Shown: positions 26,159 to 34,555, counted from the first letter of the stretch. The stretch is 64,000 nucleotides of DNA from Olsenella sp. oral taxon 807 (GCF_001189515.2 NZ_CP012069.2:1116001-1180000); one strand, 5' to 3'. Numbers and translations: made by a program. The notes: generated by a model not told the origin, from the letters alone.

Positions 26159-26853
26159 CGCCGCGCGAGGTCCCGCTCGAGGGCTTCCATGCGAAGTGGC
26201 TCGATGCGCACGGACGTCGTGCCCTTATCTGCCAGCTCGCAAGGCTGGATGACCTATGTCTGAGGGAGCGTCCCCATCTCGTCCGCTTCCACTACCTCGA
26301 TCCTGAGCACCTTGCCGCTGGGGGCAGGGCCCATGACACGCTTTTGGAGGGGGATTGCAACGGGCCGGCCTATGAGCCACGCGTTGTCATCATCTGCGAG
26401 AACCGTGACAGCGCGCTGTGGTTTTGCGAGCTTGAGGGCGGCATCTGCGTGCTGGGAGACGGGATGGCCGGCGTGTCCAGACTCGTGAACGTCGCGTGGG
26501 TGGCTCGTTGTCGGCATCTGTTCTACTGGGGAGACATCGATGCGAGCGGCTTCGAGATACTGGCCAAGTATCGTGACAGGGGCCTTGAGGTGGAGAGCAT
26601 GCTCATGGATAAAAAGACCTACACGAGGTATTGGCGCTTCGGCACGGACGTCGATGCGCGCGGCAGGAGGCTCAAGGGCAAGGACGCCTCTGCGCTCGGG
26701 GGGCTCACGACCGAGGAAAACGAGCTCTACCTCGCCCTGTGCTCGCCCGACCACAGAGGGCCTCGCCGTATCGAGCAGGAGAGGATCCCGCTCGACGTCG
26801 CACGTGCCGAGCTCAGATGCCGCATCTTGCGCCGCGAGGGCCGCTCGGGGTGA
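26155..26853 (+). CDS. jetD: Wadjet JetD, C-terminal half with TOPRIM nuclease domain (DUF2220)
   Basis: A 232-residue protein carrying the DUF2220/TOPRIM domain that cuts DNA in Wadjet. The metal-binding pattern is intact: E82 in IICENRDS, and D127-x-D129 in FYWGDIDASGFEIL. It opens with MTPREVPLEGFHAKWLDAHG, the conserved region that normally lies in mid-protein. The start ATG overlaps the stop of the preceding half (ATGA), so termination-reinitiation could produce both halves. Together they total about 398 residues, the normal JetD length, so nothing is missing apart from the one-base break. No similar split is seen in the other Wadjet genes. Confidence 0.78.
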   Translation: MTPREVPLEGFHAKWLDAHGRRALICQLARLDDLCLRERPHLVRFHYLDPEHLAAGGRAHDTLLEGDCNGPAYEPRVVIICENRDSALWFCELEGGICVLGDGMAGVSRLVNVAWVARCRHLFYWGDIDASGFEILAKYRDRGLEVESMLMDKKTYTRYWRFGTDVDARGRRLKGKDASALGGLTTEENELYLALCSPDHRGPRRIEQERIPLDVARAELRCRILRREGRSG

Positions 26854-27049
26854 TGCCAGGCGGCCGTGTGTATGAGCGCGTCTCTCCCTTGGTCTTGCGA
26901 CAGGGCACTGCCACTGTGGGCGTGGCATTGACAAGACGAGGGAATCTCAGAGGGTCTTGGGCGGACCCTCTCCACAGGGTGTGGCGTTGCGTGAACTTGT
27001 GACCGAGGGCCTTGTTGAGCGCGCGGCTGTGCTACCATGCCACAGAGGC
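26854..27049. other. Spacer between the Wadjet operon and the pheST leader
   Basis: About 200 bp with no gene. It contains GAGGGTC and GACCCTC arms at about 26950-26970, which may help terminate the Wadjet transcript. The promoter of pheST should lie here, but I cannot point to clear -35 and -10 boxes. Confidence 0.3.
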
Positions 27050-27372
27050 CATGACGGAGAGGTTCTCTTGTCGCGTTGCCCAAGCACGAGAGAGGGGGTC
27101 CATCGGCTGGAAGGCCCCTGCGAGGGCTGACAGGGGACGTTCACTCTATCAGCTGCGACCTGAACGGTAGACACCCTCGTCTTCACTCCCGCCCGTTCTG
27201 GCAGGGATGGGTGATCGATGCTCTCCAAGTAGGGAAGCCGTCTGTCCCACGACACGGGGCTTGATGAGTGGCCGCTCGCAGTGAACAGTGCGTGCGGCAA
27301 GCAAGGTGGTACCGCGGATCATCCGTCCTTGGGCACGTTGCCTGGGGACGTTTTTGTTTGGAGGAGAGGGGT
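27050..27372 (+). promoter_or_regulatory. T-box riboswitch, probably tRNA-Phe responsive, upstream of pheST
   Basis: The signature T-box sequence GGTGGTACCGCGG is at 27305-27317; its UGGU can pair with the ACCA end of uncharged tRNA. A terminator follows: CGTCC (about 27324-27328) and GGACG (27346-27350) close a stem ending in TTTTTGTTT. Upstream, AGAG at about 27058-27061 and CTCT at 27144-27147 could form the base of Stem I and place a TTC specifier at 27140-27142, which would read phenylalanine. The specifier is inferred; the T-box element is clear. When uncharged tRNA-Phe rises, the antiterminator forms and pheST is transcribed. Confidence 0.85.
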
Positions 27373-27379
27373 TTCTCGT

Positions 27380-28447
27380 ATGGCGATGTCGGATGAGCTG
27401 AGGGCGATTCAGGAACGGGTTGAGCAAGGCCTTGCAAAGGCGAGGACGCTCGAGGCCCTCGAGCAGGTGCGCGTGGCGTCGCTGGGCAAGAAGGGTTCGC
27501 TCACGGCGATCATGCGCTCGATGGGTAGGCTGCCCAAGGAGGAGCGCCCGGCCATGGGTCAGCTTGCCAACACCGTGCGCGCAAACGTCGAGGCGGCCAT
27601 CGGCCAGAGAAGGGAGCAGCTTGCGAAGGCCGCGCTCGAGGCTCGGATATCGGCCGAGGTGGCCGACGTCACGCTGCCGGGCCGTCGCCTCTCGCATGGC
27701 ACGGAGCATCTCATCAGCCAGATCCGCGAGGAGATCGAGGACATCTTCGTGGGGCTTGGCTATACCGTGGAGGACGGTCCCTTCGTCGAGACGACCTACT
27801 ACAACTTCACGGCGCTGAATGCCCCTGAGGATCATCCCAGCCGCTCGGCACAGGACACCTTCTACGTGGTCGACAACGCCTCTAAGGGCAAGGAGTCCCA
27901 CGCCCTCGGCGAGTCTGACGTCTTGCTGCGCACCCAGACCTCGGGTGTGCAGGTTCACGTGATGGAGGAGAAGAGGCCCCCCATCTACATGATCTGCCCG
28001 GGGACGGTGTTTCGCCCCGACACCGCAGACGCCAACCACCTGCCGCAGTTCACCCAGGTCGAGGGTCTCGTCGTGGATGAGGGCATCACCTTCGGAGACC
28101 TCAAGGGAACGCTCGACCACCTCTGTCGCGAGATCTTCGGCCAGGATCGCGCCACTCGCTACCGTCCTCACTTCTTCCCGTTCACAGAGCCGAGCTGCGA
28201 GGTCGACGTCTCCTGCGGCGTCTGCGGCGGGGTGGGTTGCCGTTTCTGCAAGAACACGGGGTGGCTCGAGATCCTTGGCTGCGGGATGGTCGACCCCAAC
28301 GTCTTCGGCTACGTGGGCATCGACAGCGAGCGATACTCCGGCTTTGCCTTTGGCATCGGCGTCGAGCGTGTGGCGGCGCTGCGCTACGACCTGCCTGACC
28401 TGCGCATGCTCATGACAGGTGACATGCGCTTCTTAGGGCAGTTCTAG
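27380..28447 (+). CDS. pheS: Phenylalanine-tRNA ligase alpha subunit
   Basis: The catalytic alpha subunit, 355 residues. Class II synthetase motifs are visible: motif 1 region PGRRLSHGTEHL, motif 2 PVFRPDTADANHLPQFTQVEGL with FTEPSCEVDV, and motif 3 GIGVERVAALRY. A four-cysteine segment CGVCGGVGCRFCKNTGW lies before motif 3; such an insertion is common in this family. The N-terminal coiled coil (first 85 residues) binds tRNA. ATG 27380 follows GGAGGAGAGGGG; the open frame continues upstream only through the leader. It is expressed from the T-box leader with pheT, 56 bp downstream. Confidence 0.95.
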   Translation: MAMSDELRAIQERVEQGLAKARTLEALEQVRVASLGKKGSLTAIMRSMGRLPKEERPAMGQLANTVRANVEAAIGQRREQLAKAALEARISAEVADVTLPGRRLSHGTEHLISQIREEIEDIFVGLGYTVEDGPFVETTYYNFTALNAPEDHPSRSAQDTFYVVDNASKGKESHALGESDVLLRTQTSGVQVHVMEEKRPPIYMICPGTVFRPDTADANHLPQFTQVEGLVVDEGITFGDLKGTLDHLCREIFGQDRATRYRPHFFPFTEPSCEVDVSCGVCGGVGCRFCKNTGWLEILGCGMVDPNVFGYVGIDSERYSGFAFGIGVERVAALRYDLPDLRMLMTGDMRFLGQF

Positions 28448-28503
28448 CACCGTCATCACGACACACGAGCGGGCGGCCAGCCCGCTGACGAAAGGCAGGA
28501 AAG

Positions 28504-30975
28504 ATGCGTGTTTCATACGAGTGGCTCAAGGGCATGGTCGATGTCCCCGCAGATCCCCAGGGGCTCATCACAGAGCTTGTCCGCACAGGTACCGAGGTCG
28601 CTGCCGTCGAGCGAGTGGGAGCCGACATCACCAAGGTCGTGACCTCGCAGGTCATCGAGAAAGCCCCACACCCCGACTCCGACCACCTGTACGTCTGCAA
28701 GATGGATGTGGGCGGTTACAACACCGATGCAACGGGCAAGTCCGTTTCCCTCCAGGTGGTCTGTGGTGCCCAGAACTTCGAGCAGGGTGATAAGACCGTG
28801 ACCGCCCTCATCGGCGCGACGCTTCCCGGTGGCGTCACGATCAAGAAGGGAAGGCTACGTGGCGTTGACTCCTGCGGCATGAACTGCTCGAGTCGCGAGC
28901 TGGGGCTGGGGGAGGACCAGAGCGGCATCATGATCTTGCCTGGCGACACCCCAGTGGGACTTGACTTCACCGCGTGGCGCAATATGAGCGACACCGTGAT
29001 CGACTGCGAGATCACACCCAATCGCCCTGACTGCCTCTCGATGGTGGGCATGGCGACGGAGGTCTCTGCGGCGCTCGACGTGGACACCCACATCGAGCTT
29101 CCCAGGATCCAGCGCGAGTCTTCCGAGTTCGGACGTGCGGCCGATCTCGTGGACGTGAGCATCGCCGATGCGGCGCTCTGCAGCCGCTACGCCGCTCGCG
29201 TGGTGCGTAAGGTCACGATCGGCCCCAGCCCCGAGTGGCTCGCCAAGCGCGTCATCGCTGCTGGCACTCGGCCCATCAACAACGTCGTGGATGTCACGAA
29301 CTATGTGATGTATCTCACAGGACAGCCCCTGCACGCCTTCGATCTGGGCAAGCTCACCGAGCGCGACGGCAAGCGGCACGTTGTCGTGCGTGCCGCAGCC
29401 GAGGGTGAGACGATCGTGACCCTCGACGGACAGGAGCGCACGCTTACGTCCGACATGGCGCTCATCACCGACGACGGGACCACCCCGATCGCGCTTGCCG
29501 GCGTCATGGGTGGCCTCAACTCCGAGATCGATGAGGACACGGTGGACGTGCTGCTCGAGTCGGCGAGCTTCGATGCCGGCCACATCTCGCGCACGAGCCG
29601 CAGGCTCGACCTCATGAGCGAGGCCTCGATGCGCTTCGAGCGCCAGGTGGACGCTGCCGCCTGCGCCAGCGTGGCAGATGTCGCTGCGGCCCTCTTCGAG
29701 CAGTGCTGCGGCGCCGTGGTCTGCGAGGGCGTGGTTGACACGTATCCCGTGCCAGCCAAGCCAGGTGAGGTCACACTGCGACCTGACCGCGTGCGCGCCC
29801 TGTGCGGCGCTCCCATAGAGACGAGCTTCATGGCGCAGCGCTTGCGCCGCCTTGGCTGTGAGGTTGAGGAGGGCGCAGACGATCACTCCGCCATGCGCGT
29901 GGTCGTACCGACAAGTCGCCCTGACCTCACTCGCGAGATCGACCTCGTCGAGGAGGTGCTGCGCCTCTGGGGTGTGGGCGACGTCACACCCACGCTTCCC
30001 GCCGCACGCAACCATGCCGGGGGCCTGACCATCGACCAGCGGCGCGTCCGCCTGATTGGCCAGGTGCTCAGGGCGGCGGGTCTCTCTGAGACGAGTACCT
30101 ACAACTTCGCTGACCCCTCCGACCTCGCACACTTGCATATGGGCGAGGCTGGGAGGGGCATCCCCGTCACGATCCTGCACCCGCTCGTGGCCGACCAATC
30201 CGAGATGCGCCGCGACATGCTGCCCGGGCTTCTCCGCTCGGTGGCGTATAACCGCGACCATGGCGTTACCAACGTGCACCTCTATGAGATTGGCCGCGTC
30301 TTTTTTGCTCACGAGCACAAGAGCCAGCCTGACGAGCCGAGCTATGTGGCAGGTGTGCTCTCGGGTGCGTGGGACGATGATCGCTGGAACGCGAAGTACC
30401 CAACGCTTGACTTTTTTGACGCCAAGGGCATCGTCGAGACCCTCCTCGACGTGCTGCGCATTACGAAGCTGCGTTTTCGTGTGGCGGATCCTGACAGCTA
30501 TGGCTGGCTGCAGCCTGGGCGTGCCGCCGAAGTGCTAGCGCAGGGCGAGCTCATCGGCTGGGTAGGCAACGTGCACCCCGCAGCGCTCAATCGCTTTGGC
30601 ATCGATGCGCCGGTTGTGGCCTTCGAGCTCTCGGTGGCTGGCCTTCTGCGGCTGGCCAGGCGCGAGCTTCCCTATGAGGACGTGCCGACGCTGCCGGGCG
30701 TCCTCATCGACCTCGCCCTCGTCGTGGACGAGGACATGACGTACGAGCAGGTGGTACAGCGCATCAGGAGCGCGGGCGGCAAGCTTCTCGTCGACGTGCG
30801 CCTCTTTGACGTGTATCGCGATCCTGTGCGCGTGGGGATGCACAAGAAGTCGATGGCCTTCTCACTTGAGTATCGCGCGGCCGATCGGACCCTGACCTCT
30901 GCGGAGGTCGAGAAGGCCCACAGCAAGCTCGTGGCCAAGGTCATGAAGTCCACAGGCGGCGAGGTCAGAAGTTAG
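28504..30975 (+). CDS. pheT: Phenylalanine-tRNA ligase beta subunit
   Basis: A full-length 823-residue beta subunit. Domains are visible in order: N-terminal tRNA-binding (OB-fold) region (about 40-150, HPDSDHLYVCKMDVG), B3/B4 editing domain (about 210-390, NNVVDVTNYVM), B5, the catalytic-like core (RREL, then MRRDMLPGLLRSVAYN) and the C-terminal ferredoxin-like anticodon-binding domain (from about 730: VPTLPGVLIDLALVVDEDMTYEQV). It pairs with PheS to form the alpha2-beta2 enzyme. The start follows AAGGCAGGAAAG. A small phospholipase-like gene follows five bases after its stop codon. Confidence 0.95.
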   Translation: MRVSYEWLKGMVDVPADPQGLITELVRTGTEVAAVERVGADITKVVTSQVIEKAPHPDSDHLYVCKMDVGGYNTDATGKSVSLQVVCGAQNFEQGDKTVTALIGATLPGGVTIKKGRLRGVDSCGMNCSSRELGLGEDQSGIMILPGDTPVGLDFTAWRNMSDTVIDCEITPNRPDCLSMVGMATEVSAALDVDTHIELPRIQRESSEFGRAADLVDVSIADAALCSRYAARVVRKVTIGPSPEWLAKRVIAAGTRPINNVVDVTNYVMYLTGQPLHAFDLGKLTERDGKRHVVVRAAAEGETIVTLDGQERTLTSDMALITDDGTTPIALAGVMGGLNSEIDEDTVDVLLESASFDAGHISRTSRRLDLMSEASMRFERQVDAAACASVADVAAALFEQCCGAVVCEGVVDTYPVPAKPGEVTLRPDRVRALCGAPIETSFMAQRLRRLGCEVEEGADDHSAMRVVVPTSRPDLTREIDLVEEVLRLWGVGDVTPTLPAARNHAGGLTIDQRRVRLIGQVLRAAGLSETSTYNFADPSDLAHLHMGEAGRGIPVTILHPLVADQSEMRRDMLPGLLRSVAYNRDHGVTNVHLYEIGRVFFAHEHKSQPDEPSYVAGVLSGAWDDDRWNAKYPTLDFFDAKGIVETLLDVLRITKLRFRVADPDSYGWLQPGRAAEVLAQGELIGWVGNVHPAALNRFGIDAPVVAFELSVAGLLRLARRELPYEDVPTLPGVLIDLALVVDEDMTYEQVVQRIRSAGGKLLVDVRLFDVYRDPVRVGMHKKSMAFSLEYRAADRTLTSAEVEKAHSKLVAKVMKSTGGEVRS

Positions 30976-30979
30976 GAGC

Positions 30980-31702
30980 ATGCGTCTGATGCCGAGCTGG
31001 AATGTACATACCGCACATGTCGAGCGACTCTTCTCAGATCGCTCGCCTCAGGCGCTTGGTATTCGCGATGCGAACGCCTTCCTCTTTGGGAACTTCGTGC
31101 CCGACATCTATGTGGGGTACATGGTCAGGGAGGTCACGCATACGATTGACTATAGAGATACACATTTCGTGGACCCAAGTTACGTTCCCGAGCCACGCTA
31201 CTGGGAGTTCTGGGAGCGCTTCGGCCTGCCGAGCGCGGACTCTGAGGGTCGCGTCAGCGACCTCGTCCTTGGCGTCTGGTGTCACCTCGTCGCAGATCAT
31301 GGCTACAACCATGAGGTCAATGCCTTCATCAAGCGCAATGGCGTGCAGAGCGGCGAGAAGACGCGCGTCCGCAAGCAGGGGGACTTTGACCTCTTTGGCC
31401 GTACGCTCGACATTTCGCTCGAGTGTCAGGTGACCGCTGCCCTCATCGAGCAGGCTGCGACCTTTCCCCAGTACGCGATCGCCGAGGCGGATGCCCGCGC
31501 TGCCGTCGCGGCAGCTGACGCCATCGTGAGGGACAACGCCGCCCACCATATCGATCAGCCGCCAGCGTACAGCCTGCTGCCGTCCTCGTTCTTTGCCGAG
31601 ACCTTCGACCTCGTTAGCGTACGTCTCAAGTCAGGCCTTGAGGCCTACGCGCGAGAGGGGGCAGGTGCCCCCATCCTCACTGACGCCCACCTAGATTCGT
31701 GA
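30980..31702 (+). CDS. Zinc-dependent phospholipase C-like protein
   Basis: A 240-residue protein beginning MRLMPSWNVHTAHVERL. Two histidine-containing stretches match the zinc phospholipase C / S1-P1 nuclease-like fold: WNVHTAH near the N-terminus and GVWCHLVADHGYNHEV around residue 100, plus DTHFVDPSY between them. There is no signal peptide, so it is probably cytoplasmic, unlike secreted phospholipases. It begins 5 bp after pheT, with TAGGAG overlapping the pheT stop codon, so it is co-transcribed. The ATG at 30989 (MPSWN) is an alternative start, as the family often begins there. Substrate unknown. Confidence 0.65.
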   Translation: MRLMPSWNVHTAHVERLFSDRSPQALGIRDANAFLFGNFVPDIYVGYMVREVTHTIDYRDTHFVDPSYVPEPRYWEFWERFGLPSADSEGRVSDLVLGVWCHLVADHGYNHEVNAFIKRNGVQSGEKTRVRKQGDFDLFGRTLDISLECQVTAALIEQAATFPQYAIAEADARAAVAAADAIVRDNAAHHIDQPPAYSLLPSSFFAETFDLVSVRLKSGLEAYAREGAGAPILTDAHLDS

Positions 31703-31720
31703 GGCACTCGTGAGGCCGGG

Positions 31721-31796
31721 TGCGCACACAGCTTAAACATGCGCATACAGCTTAAAAGTGTGCACACTGCTTAAGCATCTTAAACAGTTTAAAGCG
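31721..31796. repeat. Four tandem 19-bp direct repeats
   Basis: Units begin at 31721, 31740, 31759 and 31778 with an exact 19-bp period. The first three are close copies (TGCGCACACAGCTTAAACA, TGCGCATACAGCTTAAAAG, TGTGCACACTGCTTAAGCA); the fourth keeps CTTAAACAGTTTAAAG. The AT-rich CTTAA core contrasts with the GC-rich surroundings. The regular spacing resembles protein-binding iterons. Confidence 0.75.
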
Positions 31797-31820
31797 TCCG
31801 ATGTGGACGGGCGACAACCC

Positions 31821-32721
31821 CAGAATGCGCCTTTCCGTGAGGCCGCCGGCGCAGAATGCGCTTTTCCGTAGAATGCGCCTTTCCTCGCCTGGGCAAACGT
31901 GGCGCCGCCTCACGGAAAAGCGCATTCTGCCCAAGTTTCTCACCAAAAAGCGCACTCTGCCACCTGCGCCTCACGGAAAGACGCACTCTGGCCTGATCGA
32001 CTCACGGAAAAGCGCACTCTGCGATCCCCAGGTCGCGCAGACTGCGCCTTTCCGTCACGCTGCGGCGCCCGGGAGGTGTGGAGCAACCCCCCCCCGCCAG
32101 GCTGCGGGGCACTATGGAAAATGCCTCAACTGGGCAAATGCGCTCGAGCAACCACCCGCCAGCTTGCGGGGCGGGTTGCGCGAGGGTCCGCAGATCTCGG
32201 TTCGGAGTCTAACCTCACGGAAAGGCGCACTCTGCCCAACCGGTGGGCTCCAGAATGCTTTTCCGTCACGACGCGACCGCAGAATGCGCCTTTCCGTGAG
32301 GGCGCCGGCGCAGAATGCGCTTTTCCGTAGAGTGCGCTTTTCCTCACCTAGGCAAACGTGGCGCCACCTCACGGAAAAGCGCACTCTGGTCCAGACGCCT
32401 CACGGAAAGACGCACTCTGGCCTGATCGACTCACGCAAAGGCGCACTCCGCGATCCCCAGATCGCGCAGACTGCGCCTTTCCGTGACGTCGCGGCGCCCG
32501 GGAGGCGTGGGGCAACCCCCCGCCAGGCTGCGGGGCACTATGGAGAATGGCTCAACTGGGCAAATGCGCTCGAGCAACCCCTCGCCAGCCTGCGGGGCGG
32601 CTTGCGCGGGGGCCCGCAGATCTCGGTTCGGAGTCTAACCTCACGGAAAAGCGCATTCTGCCCAAGCTTCTTACCAAAAGGCGCACTCTGTAGCCTACGC
32701 CTCACGGAAAAGCGCACTCTG
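31821..32721. repeat. Repeat island 1: about 20 copies of a 20-22-bp element in both orientations around a duplicated core
   Basis: The element GAATGCGCTTTTCCGTGAGG (forward) or its reverse complement occurs about 20 times here with small variations (A/G before TGCGC, C/T in the T tract). The whole is a tandem duplication of about 460 bp: 31836-32270 resembles 32297-32660. Each unit holds inward-facing copies, then a core of about 150 bp (about 32060-32212 and 32485-32638). The core contains a GCAACC...GGTTGC hairpin, CAACTGGGCAAATGCGCTCGAGC, and ends GATCTCGGTTCGGAGTCTAAC. A 313-codon open frame across it arises from the repeats and is not called as a gene. The same elements recur, inverted, at about 59.6-60.3 kb. 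Confidence 0.85.
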
Positions 32722-32756
32722 CGTATGTTGGCGTACGCCTAAAGACTCGCGTCCTT

Positions 32757-32812
32757 GCGAAGTGAGTGATTCACACACTTCGCGAGAGCGTTGTGAGTGA
32801 TTCACACACTTC
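32757..32812. repeat. 27-bp palindrome and adjacent half-copy downstream of pyk
   Basis: GCGAAGTGAGTGATTCAC followed by ACACTTCGC (32757-32783) is a near-perfect 27-bp palindrome with a single mismatched pair. A second copy of GTGAGTGATTCACACACTTC follows at about 32792-32812, and a third partial copy lies in the pyk terminator region near 32890. It looks like a protein-binding site or a small palindromic repeat rather than a terminator, as no T run follows. Confidence 0.6.
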
Positions 32813-32884
32813 TAGAGTACTTTCAACAAGTCGCTGAACTGCGCATATGTAATTTTATTGACTCGATACACGACAGATTCCGGC

Positions 32885-32910
32885 AAAAAATCACTCACTT
32901 CGCGTGATCC
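32885..32910 (-). terminator. Possible terminator of pyk
   Basis: On the minus strand ATCAC, a GCGAAGTGA loop region and GTGAT are followed by TTTTTT. The stem is short (five base pairs), so the call is moderate. It lies about 60 bp after the pyk stop codon. Confidence 0.45.
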
Positions 32911-32966
32911 TATCGCACGATCCTGCGCGCACACGAGCCGTCCACGTCAGTTCCTGACGAACCCTA

Positions 32967-34409
32967 CTACTGAATCTGGGACACCATCGTCATGTTGGTC
33001 GAGGTGATGTAGTCTCCCTGTGAGGGTGAGGTCTGCGGGTCGCCGGCGGTGATGACCACGAGGTCGCCAGTTTTGACCAGGCCATGCTCCTTGGCGACGG
33101 TCAGTGCGTTATAGCAGGTTGCGGAGAGGGACCCCTGCTCCGTAGTCTTGTACGCCCGGACGCCCCACTGGAAGCAGGTCTTGCGGATGGCGTGGTTCGA
33201 GGGAGACATCGCATATATCGGCAGCTTCGGACGGAAATTGGAGATCAGGCGGGCAGTACGGCCCGAGTGAGTCGGGCAGATAATGCACGTAGCGTCCACG
33301 CGGTTCGATATCTCGACGGCTGCCGCACCGATGGCAGAGTTCACATTCTTGATACCGCCACGGTCGTGGTAGTCTCGGCTCTGGGTGAGGTATCTCTCGG
33401 TGTCCTCGGCGATGGAGGCCATCATCTTGACGGCCTCGACGGGATACTTGCCTGCTGCGGTCTCGCCAGAGAGCATGATGCAGTCGGTTCCATCGTAGAT
33501 GGCGTTGGCGACGTCGGCGACCTCGGCACGGGTTGGGCGCGGATTGTGGATCATGGAGTCGAGCATCTGTGTGGCCGTAATGACGGGCTTATAGTTAATA
33601 TTGCACTTTCTGATAATGGTCTTCTGGATGTGAGGGACCTCTGCAGGTGGGATCTCAACGCCCAAGTCACCGCGAGCGACCATGATGCCGTCGGAGTGCT
33701 CCAGGATCTCGTCGAAGTTCTTGACGCCCATGGCGCTCTCGATCTTGGGCAGGATGTAGACGCTGCGCATGCCGCTCTCAGCGCAGAGATGGCGAATCTC
33801 ATCGACGGCTGCGCCGTTGCGGATGAAGGACGCGGCGATCGCGTCGATGCCCAGCTCGCAACCAAACATGATGTCAGCCTTGTCCTGCTCGGTGACGGAG
33901 GGCAGGCTGATCTCAACGTTAGGGATGTTGACACCCTTCTTCTCGCCGAGCTCGCCACCGTTGATGATGTTGCAGTGCATGTCGTTGCCTTCGACATGGT
34001 CGACCTCAAGGCCAATGAGCCCATCGTCGATCAGCAGGATCGAGCCCTTCTCGACCTCCTGGGGCAGGAGCTTGTAGTCAAGGGAGAAACGCTCGGCCGT
34101 GCCTGCCACGCCGTCGTCTGTCGTGACGACTGTCTTTGCCCCGGTCTCAAGCGTGACCTTCTGGTGGTTCAAAAGCTCGCCGGTCCTGACCTCGGGACCC
34201 TTGGTATCGAGCATGATGGCGACGGGCAATGCGAGCTCGGCAGAGATGCGGCGCACGCGCTCGATATTGTTGCGGTGGTAGTCATGGCTGCCATGGCTGA
34301 AGTTGAAGCGGGCGACGTTCATACCGCCCTCGATGAGACCCCTCAGGACCTCGTCACTCTCGGTGGCGGGTCCCATTGTGCAAACGATCTTGGTCCTCTT
34401 GTTAGTCAT
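32967..34409 (-). CDS. pyk: Pyruvate kinase
   Basis: A 480-residue pyruvate kinase, catalysing phosphoenolpyruvate plus ADP to pyruvate plus ATP. Key segments: TKIVCTMGPAT at the N-terminus, NFSHGSH (phosphate binding), MLDTKGPEVRTG, ILPKIESAMGVKNF with the catalytic lysine and magnesium-binding glutamate, VARGDLGVEIP, and TATQMLDSM. The C-terminal domain (from about 350) is complete; there is no additional phosphohistidine domain. The ATG follows GAGGAGTCC. It is followed 146 bp upstream, on the same strand, by a D-lactate dehydrogenase gene, so both final steps of homolactic metabolism are side by side. Confidence 0.95.
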   Translation of the reverse strand: MTNKRTKIVCTMGPATESDEVLRGLIEGGMNVARFNFSHGSHDYHRNNIERVRRISAELALPVAIMLDTKGPEVRTGELLNHQKVTLETGAKTVVTTDDGVAGTAERFSLDYKLLPQEVEKGSILLIDDGLIGLEVDHVEGNDMHCNIINGGELGEKKGVNIPNVEISLPSVTEQDKADIMFGCELGIDAIAASFIRNGAAVDEIRHLCAESGMRSVYILPKIESAMGVKNFDEILEHSDGIMVARGDLGVEIPPAEVPHIQKTIIRKCNINYKPVITATQMLDSMIHNPRPTRAEVADVANAIYDGTDCIMLSGETAAGKYPVEAVKMMASIAEDTERYLTQSRDYHDRGGIKNVNSAIGAAAVEISNRVDATCIICPTHSGRTARLISNFRPKLPIYAMSPSNHAIRKTCFQWGVRAYKTTEQGSLSATCYNALTVAKEHGLVKTGDLVVITAGDPQTSPSQGDYITSTNMTMVSQIQ

Positions 34410-34555
34410 GGTCGAGGACTCCTCTCTACTCTTTGAAATGGCTGGCCCGAAGACCAGCCAGGTGATGTCAAAGCTCTGTTGTCACTGGTCGCATGGCTCT
34501 CGTTGGCTGTGTGCCACGCGTATGCCTACACTCTATGCCCACAAGTGTCATTTGT

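Noticed and set aside
19254-26853. Wadjet region as a novel SMC system
   Set aside because: The gene set matches the already described JetABCD system; only the split jetD and the coupled HAD gene are unusual.
28855-30318. 487-residue minus-strand frame inside pheT
   Set aside because: Antisense shadow in high-GC DNA.
31821-32721. CRISPR array
   Set aside because: Copies are in both orientations, spacing is irregular, the between-sequences are themselves repeated, and no cas gene is present.
31801-32742. A 313-codon open frame across repeat island 1
   Set aside because: It is formed by the repeats, reads as repeated LTEKRTL-like phrases, has no good ribosome site, and the same DNA is inverted at island 2.
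33084-34436. 450-residue plus-strand frame over pyk
   Set aside because: Antisense shadow of pyruvate kinase; amino-acid composition is that of complementary codons.
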